DNA of 64,000 nucleotides. Origin: Dastarcus helophoroides. Taxonomy: Eukaryota > Arthropoda > Insecta > Coleoptera > Bothrideridae. Location: assembly GCA_028583605.1 (NCBI GenBank), contig CM053326.1, positions 36,116,931-36,180,930 of the forward strand. The letters run 5' to 3'. The position numbers and the translations under genes are program-made. Below the pieces are notes generated by a model. That model was not told the DNA's origin and ran no database searches. It saw only the letters and a list, made by a program, of their open reading frames with translations. Of the stretch, positions 11,650-22,969 are shown in pieces. Numbering within the stretch: the first letter of the stretch is position 1; every line of letters starts with the position of its first letter.

Positions 11650-12988
11650 ATATTTATGTTGAAATTGACTTGAGCTTAATTGGAACGAAGAACGAAGAAA
11701 AAATATTCTAAAAATATTTATAAAATAATTCCTTGTGTTTGGTCACAATAGAAACCTAAAAGAAAGTTTCCACGCACGTTCTGATAGATTGACACATGTG
11801 TTCTAAATTTTCTCGAATCCAATATCTAAAATTTCTAGAAAAAGTTGAGATTAACTTTAACATTTCGAGACTCAACCTAAAATTGTGTAAACATTTGCTC
11901 GCAAGTAATCCTTTTTCAAAACTTTGCTTTTTTCCCAATTTTAAACTCGGAATTATAAAAAAAATTATATTATAACATTAAATTTCCAGGAAAATGTTAA
12001 CATTTCGAGAAAAACTTGAGGTTATGTAAACAAATTATCATTTTTATTTAGTTAAAAGTGAAATTAAAAACCCGGAATTTTGATCAATCTTCAACCTTCA
12101 AAATTTTTTTTGAACAGGTAGACATTTCGACTTTAAGTTTGAAATTTTAAGATTATCTTCAATAATTCTAGTTTTTGGGGAAATGAGTTGCTTGAACCGA
12201 AAATTTAGAATCGAGGGCTTTAGAAGTAAAATTTTCGGAAAAGTTCTCGAAATGCATGTAAACAATAATTCTCAAAATTTCCTCTTCAGTCTCGAAATTT
12301 TGACTTTTAATTCGTAGGTTCGACAATTCGTTTTGAAATTTCGAAAGTTTAAAGGTCAGTTGATTAAGAAAAACTAATTATTTTCTATTACTTTTGACAA
12401 AAACCACTATTCCAGAACATTACCGAAGTTTTTGCAATTTATTATCCCAGTCTCATTTAAAGCTTCGAGATTTGGGAAAAATATTTAAATGTTTGGAATT
12501 TTTGCTCTAAATTTAGATTTTCTTCTCATAATTTTCAGTTTCAACTAAAAATTTATTACATTTAACTTCGGATATAACAATTTCGCATATAACGACCGTT
12601 TATAACGAACAAAATTATGATCCAAAACTCATTAAGAAAGTATGTATTTCTGGTTCGTTTATAACTAACACTATAACTAAGAACTACTTAAAGAAGAGAT
12701 TCTCTTGGTGGTTCGTTATATTCGAAGTTAAGCTTCTTTCTTAAAATTTTAATTTAAAAATTGAAATTTCGACTTTTTCACAATTTTGACATGAATTTCA
12801 AAATTCCTTCATTTTTCGAAACATTTCGATTGAAATTTCTCTCTAAAATTTAAGACTCACCTGGAAATTTAAACATCGTTCAAATATTCCAAGGTTAATG
12901 CTGGAAGGACTTTGATGATAAATGTTTGACTTCTTCTTTGAAAGTTTCAGTTTAAACAGGAAATGAAGCGCTCTTACTGAAAATCTAC
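11650..12988. repeat. AT-rich degenerate sequence with recurring AAATTTCGA / TTTCGAC words
   Basis: No gene. The words AAATTTCGA, TTTCGACTTTT and GAAAAA recur every few dozen bases in both orientations with no fixed period. The same texture fills 13500-15780, 23640-24130, 26800-27810, 28680-29560, 39660-40500, 43680-44145, 45740-46310, 48290-48960 and 50500-51060. Short ORFs here are chance openings. Confidence 0.6.
12562..12731. mobile_element. Small TIR element, pogo-like MITE remnant
   Basis: The ends TTAACTTCGGATATAAC and GTTATATTCGAAGTTAA are inverted copies with one mismatch around a ~135-bp centre containing further ATATAACGA-type words. The size and TATAACG words resemble short pogo/Tigger-type elements such as the one at 58206. 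No ORF. Confidence 0.5.
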
Positions 12989-13001
12989 AGCAAAAAATTG
13001 A

Positions 13002-13248
13002 AACACAGAACTTGTCCCTTAAAACTAAGAAAGATTAAAAAACCCAACAAAAGTTGTTCTAACCCGTTTCGACAGCCAAGCTGTCATCTTCAGAGAGAAA
13101 CTGTTTCTCTCTGAAGATGACAGCTTGGCTGTCGAAACGTGTTAGAGCAACCTTTGTTGAGTTTTTTAATCTTTCTTGGTTTCAGGGGACAAGTTCTGTG
13201 TTTCAATTTTTGAAGATAACCAAGGACCAGTCCGTTCCATCAAACAAA
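13002..13248 (+). mobile_element. Palindromic element, family A, best-preserved compact copy
   Basis: Near-perfect palindrome: the left arm (about 13002-13100) is the inverse of the right arm (about 13101-13208), followed by the tail GAAGATAACCAAGGACCAG then TCCGTTCC. A 13-bp duplication AGCAAAAAATTGA flanks it (12989-13001, 13249-13261). The right arm carries CTGAAGA (13111-13117), a GACAG/CTGTC hairpin (13119-13133) and GAAAC (13134-13138). No coding sequence. Confidence 0.85.
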
Positions 13249-13432
13249 AGCAAAAAATTGATTTTCTAATAAATTTAGAAGGTTTCACGAACACCTGATC
13301 CTATTTTTAATTTTTATGCTTAAAATAACTCGAATCTTCGACTTTAAACTTAACATTTCTGGGGTAAAACTCGAGAAAAAACGTTACGTTTAAATTTTCG
13401 ACTTTTTTTTTCGAGATTTGAACCGTAACGAA

Positions 13433-15828
13433 CAGTGGCGGCTGGCGTATGGACACTGAGGAACTGCAGGACCCCCAATTTCGCTTACGAGTTTTTTTCT
13501 CAAAATTTTCTAAACACTTTTTATTACACAATTTTTTGTAGAAATTTTAAATGTCCTCTGATTTGTTTTTATAGAAATTTTAGGTTTGTTTCACGGAGTT
13601 ACGACATTTAAAAATCTATTTTATTATTTATTTTGATCAAAATCACATTTCCATAAGTTTTGTGGAAAAATCAATATTTCGATCAGGAATTAATATGTTA
13701 AGAAAAAAACTCAAATTTCTTTGAAAATGTCAACATTTTGAAAAAATAATTACAGTTTCAAGAAAAAAATATAAATCCAACTCATCTCGTATTTTACTAT
13801 TTCTCTAAAAAATAAGTTAATACTATATTTTCGATTTTTTACCTCAAATCTCATTTTGTATAAAAATTTTGAGTTTTTTTCAGATATTTTGATCTTTTTT
13901 GGAAATTTTAATCTTTTCTGAAGGTTTCCATTTTTCCTAAATATTTTATAATAAGAAATTTTCTCGAAATATCCATTTTTCCTGAAAGTGTTATTCTTAA
14001 AATCCTTTCTAGAAATTCCAACTTCTCCAGATTTTTCTTTATGTTCCTGTAATTTGCTTTCAAAATGTCAAGTTTTTTCACTACTCTTTGACAATTTAAA
14101 GTTTGTAGTTTTGACAAAAAATGTTTGGGAAAAAACCCTGAAAGCTTTATAAAAATTTCAACATTTTGGGAAAAACAAAAAATTTAGACTTTTTTGTAGA
14201 TATTTCAAATTTTTTTCAAATTACGATTATTTCTTCAAGAAATGTTGCTATTTTTTCCTATGCAATTTGTGTTTTTCTCTAAACATTTTATACAAAGATT
14301 TTATTTTTGAAATTTCGACTTTTCGATTTCGTCTTAAAAATATTTTTTCTTGTAGAAATTTTGATTTCTCTAATTTGTTTTGAAAATTCAAGTTTTTGAA
14401 AGAAATTTTTATATTTTAAAGTTCATTTTATTTTGTAATTTTGATAAGCAACTGGAAATTATTAAGTATAAGTTTAGGGAAAATAAACTTCAAATTTGCA
14501 TAAAATTAAGAAAACTTTGGGAAAAATATTGAAATTCAAAGAAAAAATGAACCTTATAAATTTCAACCTTTTTTACAATTTGATATTTCTCTAAAAAATT
14601 ACTACTACTATAGGACCAAAGAAAATTCTGAATCGGAATTTCCAATTTTTCTAGAAATGTTAAATTTATTTTTGAAATTCTCAAGTTCGAATTTAAAATT
14701 CAAATTTCGATAAAAAATAGATCGAAATTTAAAAAATAAACTCAAAATTTCGAGAAAAAGCAGATCATATTTCTAGAAAAAGTTGAATTTCTTATTTGTA
14801 AACAACATTTTTCAAAAAAAATAACCTTTTTGGGAATTAAAGAAAAAAAAATCTTTTCAAATAATTTAATTGTCAAAAATATTTCTTATAAATTTCGACT
14901 TTTAAAGTGGGAATTATTGAAATGTTTCAGAAAAAGAGTCAACATTTCTAGAAGAGTCTCAAAATTTCGAAATTAAAATTAACCAAAATGTTGAAAAAAA
15001 TTCATTAACAATTTACTGTTCTAATTTAATTTTTTTCTAGTAATTTTAAAGTTTCAGAGAAATTTCAAGGAATCAAATATTCCAACTTGAAACCAATTAT
15101 TTTGTGATTAAAATTCAAATTTTGGCAATTTATTTGTACATAAAAGGCAAGTTCTTTTTGGAAATTTGTTTCAAAACTTTGCACAATTTTAAAAATAGAA
15201 AATTTTGTTATTAATTTTTTAAATTTGAGTGTTATTTCGAAATTTTTCTCAAAAAATAATCGAAACTTTGCAAAAAAAGTCGAAATTTTGAAAAATAGTT
15301 GACATTTAAATAAAAACCAGTCGAAATTATTAAGAATCGAAATTTTCAATAAAAAAATATATAATTTTCCAAAAAAATATAAAGATGAAATTTAGAAAAA
15401 ACTCGAAAAAGTCAAAAGTCCAGTTTTGAAAAAATTTACATTTTCAAAAAAAAACTATGAATTTTAAAAAAAATGTAATAATTAATTTTCAAAAAAAAAA
15501 ACAGAACACCGAAAAGTCTAAATATTTACGAAAATACGGAAATTTTTAAAAGAATATTCACAGTTTCTTGGAAAAGTCAATACTTAAAAATAAAATAAGG
15601 TCGAGATTACAAAAAAAATCTAAATTTTGCAGTACAGTCGAAATTTGGAAATAAATCCAACCTTTCAACATTATCAAAAGTTTTCATTGTCAAATTTTCA
15701 AAGAAATCTAAAATTTTCGAAAAGTAACGTTTTGAAATTATCGAAATTTTCAGTCGAAATCTTAAAAATTTTAAAACGCTAAACATGGTCGCAGCACCCC
15801 CGTTAGTTTTGGCTACAAGCCGCCACTG
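13433..15828. mobile_element. Non-autonomous hAT-type element, 2.4 kb
   Basis: The ends CAGTGGCGGCTGGCG (left) and the inverse of CAGTGGCGGCTTGTAGCC (right) match the CAGTGGCGGCT-type termini known for hAT elements. The flanks GTAACGAA and ATAACGAA are an 8-bp target duplication with one mismatch. The interior is AT-rich TTTCGA-type sequence with no transposase, so the element either captured or was assembled from that sequence, or has decayed beyond recognition. Confidence 0.8.
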
Positions 15829-16122
15829 ATAACGAACATTGTTACTTTGAACCTCAAATTTCCAGAAAAATGCAGAAGGTTCATCTTGAGGCTCAAAATA
15901 ATTTCTAACATAAATATACCGCATGCATGAAAAAATGTTCCTTATCTTACTGAGTGTCCCATACGACAGCTAAAATTTTGGGACTTTTAATTCTTTTTTA
16001 TGTTCAGTGTCAACTCTAATCGTATTCATTGTATGGTGTCACAGAATTATTTTTTTAAAATATTTCCAAATATGATACCCTTATACACTGGTATATTCAT
16101 ATGAGAGTGAGCAGCTTTACGA

Positions 16123-17900
16123 AATTGAGGAGCTGGGTGAATTATTTTAAATCGTTAGAGGAACATTTCTTTACCGGCAGACAATTTGAGTGTTTTAATA
16201 CTTTGGATACACACGGCACTGCAGTTCAAAATGTCAGTCACTACAAGTGCCCTTCTTCCATAGAACTTCAGAATTCACTTGTGCCTAACCTTAGCTTATC
16301 ATTTAAATTAAAAGAGGCAAACATGTAAGCAAACCTCACAAAACAATTTCACAAACTTGGGATTTGGTGAAAGGTTTTTTGGGGCAAATTTCGCATAAAG
16401 AATCTTATTATAATCGGTCTAAATCCAGAAGGAAGTATTTTGAGAATCCTCCTCTTAAAGTAAAAATCCTTTTCACACAATTGCAGCAGCATTTTTTTGA
16501 AAAAAATGGACGCACACTAGCAATGAAATATTCTATTTTCCATCGATGGTTTTGAGAAAACTCCGAATATTCTTTCCGGAGTCCACGATCAGATATTTGT
16601 GATTTTTGCGAAGAAAACAAAATAAAGCTTAAGCTAAATCCCAACGACCCGTGCAAAATAACCCAATCGTTACATGAACGAAAAGTCCAGGCATACAAAG
16701 ACCTTAAAAAAGAAATAATGGAGAACTGTAAAAATGATAAATCAACTTTAGTTATTGAGACTGATTACGCGCAAAATTTGCCTCTACCAAAACTGATTGT
16801 CTTCCAACAATTTTAACATACAAACGACTTTTGTGGCTATACCTTTTAAATGTACACTGTCACAATGATGATACCAGTTCGCTCTATTATTTTACAGAAA
16901 ACGAAGCGAAAAAAAAATCAAATTCTGTGGTTTCATTTGTTAATAACTTTTTGCATGATATGATTACAAAAAATCCAAATATAACAAATGTAATCCTTAT
17001 TTTAAACGCTGCAGGGGGACAAAATAAAAACATTAATATGGTACATTATTGTTTGTGGCTTGCAAAAACAAAAAATATTAACATTCGATACATTTTTCAG
17101 TTCGTGGTCACTCCTATTATGCTTGCGACAGAAATGTTGGTCTTTATGTTATGCGCTAGTGTAGAGAAAATCCGACTGCAATCGAAGTTGTTCAAGGCGC
17201 AACACTAATTAAAGACTGGCAAAACTGTCTAAAAGGGGTTTTTAAAAAATCTACAAAGAGTAGAGCTGACAGCTTTACTTTGAGAAAATATTGTTACTTT
17301 ATCCGCAGCACATTCATAGACCGGTTTTTTTATTCCATTTAATTTTTGGATTACAAAAAGAAATTAAAATTTTGAAGTAAATTTGGAGTCGGTCTCCCCA
17401 GTTTGTATTAATCCTCAGAAAATGGAAAATATAAAAGATTGAATAAAGGATTTAGAAAGAGATGAGGCAGAGTGGTATCAAAATAATATTTTTAAAGAGC
17501 AAACAAATATTTCTCCTAGCGATTTAGATGATCACGAAAATAGCGACAGTGATTTAGAATATTAGATGTTTATTTATTTTGAATTTTATGTGTGAAAAAT
17601 ACTTTGTTTCTTAATAAATTACGAAGACTATACACTTCTTATGTATTTTTACAAAATTTATGAAAAAAGAGCACTTTTTCGTCTTTTATTATTAACATTT
17701 TTTCAGTCTATTAAACAAACACTCATAGTTTTAATAACTTTGTAAATAAAGGAATTGCATACTGAATATATAAAACCAAAATCAATGTTGCTTATCTTAT
17801 AATAACAAATTTGTGGTGCCTAAAACATGTTAAGCAATTATAACTCAAAATATCTCAAAAATATTTCAAAAGTGCCCTTTTTCCACCCAACTCCTCAATT
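16123..17900 (+). mobile_element. Putative DNA element carrying a DUF7869-like gene
   Basis: Seventeen-base inverted ends (AATTGAGGAGCTGGGTG at 16123-16139; its inverse with one mismatch at 17884-17900) bracket a decayed protein-coding region. No target duplication was evident. The inverted ends plus the multi-copy look of DUF7869 genes in insects suggest a transposon; that assignment is inference. Confidence 0.5.
16340..17565 (+). pseudogene. Decayed DUF7869-like (transposase-like) gene
   Basis: Reading through stops and a frameshift near 16850, the peptide order is: DICDFCEENK (Cys motif), DYAQNLPLPKL, YLLNVHCHNDD, SLYYFTENEAKKK, ILILNAAGGQNKN, a frameshift near 17110, then GHSYYACDRNVGLY. 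It ends in an acidic tail stopping at 17563-17565. These blocks, notably DNAGGQNKN and RGHSYxxCDRNFG, are hallmarks of the DUF7869 family, in which the Asp residues look like an RNase H-fold active site. Here the first Asp of DNAGG is Asn-Ala (mutated). At least three stops and two frameshifts make it non-functional. The upstream stretch 16123-16328 may be its N-terminal part. Confidence 0.7.
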
Positions 17901-18972
17901 ATTAGTTTTCAGTCATGAAAGTAATTTACTCTGGAAAAAGTTGAACTGAATATTAAAGATGTTATCAGAATGAAAAAAGGATAATGAAAAATTTGTAGTC
18001 ATTTGTCGCAAGCTAGTTTATGTTACACAGGAAATTGTACTAACTTTTATACTTCAAGGCAAAATGTAACCCAAAATGACCTAATTAATGTGACATTGAG
18101 CTGCATTTTAAATTTGTACCATACGTTGTTCTCTAGAAAATAGTCACTAAAACATCTTAACTTCTTAGTGGAAATTATGTGTAATGTAATCATAGTAGGT
18201 TATTTTATAAGTGTAAAAATAACTTAATTATATAAAACTTTGACGCCTATAAAACTATTTTGAACTCAGCAACAGTCGGTATAATACTATACGCTTTTTT
18301 CTAAATGAGTGGCAAATTTTAGTTGCTAGTAAAAAAGCGACTATTAATTGGTAATAATTTCTGGGTAGAAAAGACAAATTTCACTTTAATGTTTATAACA
18401 GCAGTTTCGATGTTAAAAAAACTTAAAAAATTGTTGAGTACCGACGTAAAGTTTTGAGTGACTATTAAACATCGCATAGAGCTGACTGTAAGAGGAGAGT
18501 TTTCTATGAGCAATGATACCATTTGCTACTCTTTAAAGTTATGATCAATTCTAAAATTGGCTATTGAAAAACGACTGATATTCCAGTTCGTTTGTCTGTG
18601 TCTTTGATCCTATAGGTTACAAGCTATAGGTCACAATTCATGACCGATTTTTGAGATTCTTGGGATGAGCAAAGGGTGAGTAATTGTTGAACTTGGGATA
18701 ATTGCTGAAAGCCCTTGTCCCTTGGTCGATTACACCCCGGATGTTTATTGGATATTTACCATCAACAGTCCTAATTTCGTTTCGTTTCAATGAAACTGCA
18801 ATTGAGATGGTCAAAGGAAGGACGATGGGCTAGCCGGAGATGATTTTCGAATGCACTTACCTCTGAACGACAAATGTTTCCCTTCTAAGAATGGAATTCA
18901 TTGGGTTAGTAAATTTATTTTTAATGAATATAGGTTCTGGATAAAAGGCCTTGGCGATCAAATAGAAAGTTG
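17901..18972. other. Intergenic, no feature recognised
   Basis: AT-rich single-copy-looking sequence. The last ~150 bases before 18973 may be decayed coding sequence of the Jockey-like element that follows, but I could not read a convincing peptide. Confidence 0.4.
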
Positions 18973-20130
18973 TGGCCAATCAGCCTCTTATCCAACTTGA
19001 GTAAGGTGGCCGAAAGGATTTTGAGGAAGCGTCTGCAGAATATCATCAGCGATCGCGACATCATTCCTAAGAAATAATTTGGGTTTCAACCTATGCACTC
19101 TACCTCAGACCAACTGCGAAGAGTGGTTGAAATAATTACTCAACGCATAAACTGAAACCAGGTAGTTGGAGCTATTTTCTTCGATATCTTCAAGACATTT
19201 GACACAGTTTAGCACCAAGGACTAGCCTACAAGATGCACCAGTTTGGAATACCGTCTAACAATGGTTTAAATGGTTTGCTCGTTTCCTGGACCAGCGCTC
19301 ATTCAGAGCAAAGGTAAGGACAGGAACTATCAAACCAGTTTAGGCTACAGTATGGGGTGCCTCAAGGCTATGCCTTGTCACCTCTGCTGTATTTTCTATT
19401 CATAGCAGACATCCCGAGAACCAATCCAAAAATCGACCACACTTTATTGGCAACTTATTCAGACGACACAGCTTTGGTGACGCAGTCTTACAGTTCAGAG
19501 TTGGTCACCAGACGACTTCAGGAGGCAACAGACAGTCTACTAGATTACTTCGCTCAATGGAGAATCCAAGGCATCGCAGACAAGACCCAAGCAGTCTTTT
19601 TTACCCGAAGAAGAATCCAACCGTATGGACATGTAAATGTTCATGGGCAAAACTGGATACTTCAGGCAAAGTATCTAGGTGTAATTCTTGATAAAAGACT
19701 TACATTCCAGCCACACATCGACGATTATGAAGTGTCCAAAGCCAAAATGCTGACGGGACTGCTGCAAGCGATGATTGGTAGAAATAGTAACCTGTCCATT
19801 GGACTTAAAGTGTCACTATACAAATCAATCATAAGACCAGCGATGACCTACGTATCTGTAGCTTGGTCACAGGCGATGGATAATCAGATGAAGAAACTCC
19901 AGGTGTTCCAGAACGTCTTTCTAAGACAAACCATGGACGCTCCATGGTTTGTGAGAAACAATCAACTCCATAGGGAAGCTGAACTACCTTTGGTAAGAGA
20001 TTTTCTTAGGGAAATTAATTCCAGGGCGATGGTGAGAGCGGAAACACATCCCAACGAACTAGTTCGACAGGCAGTGGATTACGACCCAGACATCCCAACC
20101 AGGATTAGGAGACCAAGGATGGTCCTCTAG
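18973..20130 (+). pseudogene. Jockey-like non-LTR retrotransposon, reverse transcriptase fragment
   Basis: One continuous frame of 385 codons with four stop codons (at KK*FG, IN*NQ, TV*HQ and EQR*GQ) and no frameshift. It starts at WPISLLSNLSKVAERIL and contains RT motif A (FFDIFKTFDTV), motif B (YGVPQGYALSPLL), motif C (YSDDTAL, a variant of YADD), and YLGVILDKRLTFQPHI with the C-terminal Jockey-type region ending at a genuine stop (20128-20130). A 3' UTR follows to about 20350 and ends in a short A-run. The endonuclease domain and ORF1 are absent (5' truncation). Confidence 0.9.
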
Positions 20131-20359
20131 GCTACGACTTCCATTTCGGAAATTTTTTGTTTTGTTTATTTCTTATGTTTCAGGCAAAGCAGCTTACAAC
20201 AGTGCTCCAGCAATATTGTACTGTTCCAACGGAGGGATTGGGAGTCAAGGGCCGAAGAAGTAGGAGTTTTTAGTCGGTACCCGTAGTTTGGACGGAAGTC
20301 CGACACTATCTGGGTCATTTTCCCAGATGTCCTTAACGGATTTTTCCCTACTTAAAAAA

Positions 20360-22831
20360 AAATAGAAAGTAGTAAAGTGTCAAACGCAAGCGAAGGCGTA
20401 GCCTTCCTCTGTAATTTGCCTAGTGATTTTACATTTATCGAAACGAGGTGCAGTGATATAGACCTTAAGACCTAAACATCTGTGCGCGATTTTTTTTCTA
20501 TCGAAAACTCGGTTCGGTATCACTCTTTTATTATCATTTGATGTAACTACTTTGTGCTCTTTCCTCAAGTAATTAATTTTTTTTCTCATAATATTATTAT
20601 TGCGAAATTATAACAAACGTACTAAAGATGACACGTTAAGCAACTTAAATGGTCACTTATTCTTGTCGTTTATGAATTATTCTCGCCCAAGAACAATCAT
20701 CAATGTTGATATTCAATAATGTGAGATGGCTGAAGCCCTAGAAACTATACGAGGTACCATGAATATGAAATACTGACATTAAATAAATTGTAGTAATTGT
20801 CGTGGAAATAGAAGCTGCACAAATTAAGCTCTGCCTTTTAACTGACAATTAATTCCTTAAATTTGAAGCTTTATTAGTATGATTCAAAGATTTGTCGATA
20901 CTAATAAAATTTCGTATCTTCTTATTACAATGTGTTTTCACATAATAGTATATTCAACTATTCACAACACTTTCTAACAAAGGCACCAAATCATCAAATC
21001 AAATTTTAGAAGTTGTTTCACCTAATATCAGATTTTTCGTAATTTTGGCTACAATGTTTGTGCAGTAAAGGATGAATCAGGAATTTAATAGTATATGAAA
21101 TGATTTGTTAAATTTTCTGACAAACTTCGTTACGTCAGTCAATCTAGTTGAATCAACATAAAATTATAATTAATTATTTCCGACATTAATAAACAGGTAC
21201 TAAAGCATTCCTGGAAATTATATCACTAATATTTTCTACTGAATAAAACAATACAGAAAAATATTTTTCAGCTCCCCATTCATCATTAATTCATTCTGTA
21301 CCAGAGAAACGTCAATTCTCGCATTCTTCTTCGCCGCACGTGAAAGATGAGTAATTTGTGGCCGTTTCTTATATAATGGACAAACATTCATCACATTCTA
21401 AAAGGCAGTAAATAAACTCTTAGCTATTTAAATTTTGTTTGAAGATCAACGATCTTCGATTTTTGTTTACTTTAATAATTGTAAGTTGTTTGCATCTTGC
21501 TTCCAAGGTAAACCAGATACGCACACGTTAGTAAAATCTGATATAATTTTGTACGCGGTTTTCCATATTTTGCGGTTTTTTTTCAGCGGACTCTACACCT
21601 AAGTTCATTTTTTATTGTTTCGCGTGGAAATTAACAACTGCGGAAGAAATAAAAAAAATGAGCTTTGTCTGGACGCAGATTGGATGACCTTGGTAGTAGA
21701 CAGGTAATGGGTTGGTAATCCCAAGTTCAGGCATGAGCTTCTTACTATATGTGAATATATATGCTGAAATTTAAACGAGTTGTTTAGTAGGTGCGAAGTG
21801 GTTTCAGGTGATTGGACGTTGCATTTTTTAATAATTTGGATCACGTAAGTGTGAATTGAATGATACACAGGATGTTATATCATTGTTTCGAATGGTCAAA
21901 ATTGCTTCGGCTGCTACCATAAATGCTTTATGGTTATCGTTGTCATTGGTGTTAATCTGCTCATGAAAAAAGATTTTCGGAAAAAAAACTGAATAATTTA
22001 TATTAATGCCGAAAGAAAATTATACTTTATAACAACGATTACTTTTCTAATAAGGGCTGATCAAACTACCAATTATTGCGGTTCAGATATTAATTTTAAA
22101 TTGCCGCATATTCCATTTTTTTGTCGCCTAGGGAATCAAACGTTCTAAATCTGTGGTATTCACTACATAGGCTGACATATATAGCCCTGCAAAGAGTAAT
22201 TTTTCCAAGAGGCAGAATTTTCCTACAATAAAATACCAATCTACGTTACTACCTGTTCAAAAAAATTCTGAGAAATATGGAAAAGTCGCATTCACTAAAA
22301 TTGTGGGAAGTTAAAGCCTGAATATAGAGTTAATATGTGTTCTAAATTTAAATACAATCAGTGAAGGGGTTATGAAATAACATAAATTATAATTTTTTTT
22401 CTTGACAAATTTAAGAGCCTAACACTCGGGAAGTAAACATTTTTTATCAGACTTATGCTGTATAAATCGTATTCATCTAGCTTCTAGCGTTATGTACTTT
22501 GGAAAATCGCTGCCTTCCTTTAGGAAGCGATTTGGAATTTTTTTCAAATTGTTTCCTAGATTCATAAACTACTATCTCTAAAATGAACTGGCACGAGAAT
22601 ATGTTAAATGCAATTTAAGTTTATTCACCCAATCAGTCAAAAGTTTGTAAGTTTAGGTTATCTGAGCTATGGTTAATAAATGTTTTTTAAGTCATTCACG
22701 TGCCAGTAAAATTGTTTTGGGTGCCATTCTTGGCACACGTGCCTAGCCAAAAATTTCAAGTGCAACGTTCGCAAAACATTTTTTTTTTGTAGCTAATAAG
22801 TATTTATCAATAAATATAACAAATATATATA
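20360..22831. other. Intergenic, no gene recognised
   Basis: AT-rich sequence with only short chance ORFs. Around 21330-21500 the composition is more mixed, with TTATATAATGG (21368), and might be a promoter, but no splice-linked coding exon was found. Confidence 0.4.
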
Positions 22832-22968
22832 AAAATTCCACGATATTTGAATATAATAGATATTGAGGACCGGTTTTGTTTTATACCAATAATAGTATAA
22901 ACCGGGGAAGATGCTGCCTGTGAAGTTAAATCGAGCCTGGGAAAATCATTTCGATATTGTGGAATTTT
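22832..22968. repeat. 137-bp inverted-repeat element
   Basis: AAAATTCCACGATAT (22832-22846) and ATATTGTGGAATTTT (22954-22968) are inverted copies with one mismatch. The centre also contains ACCGGTTTTG/AAACCGG-type words (22870-22906). Likely a tiny MITE; no target duplication identified. Confidence 0.5.
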
Positions 22969-22969
22969 C

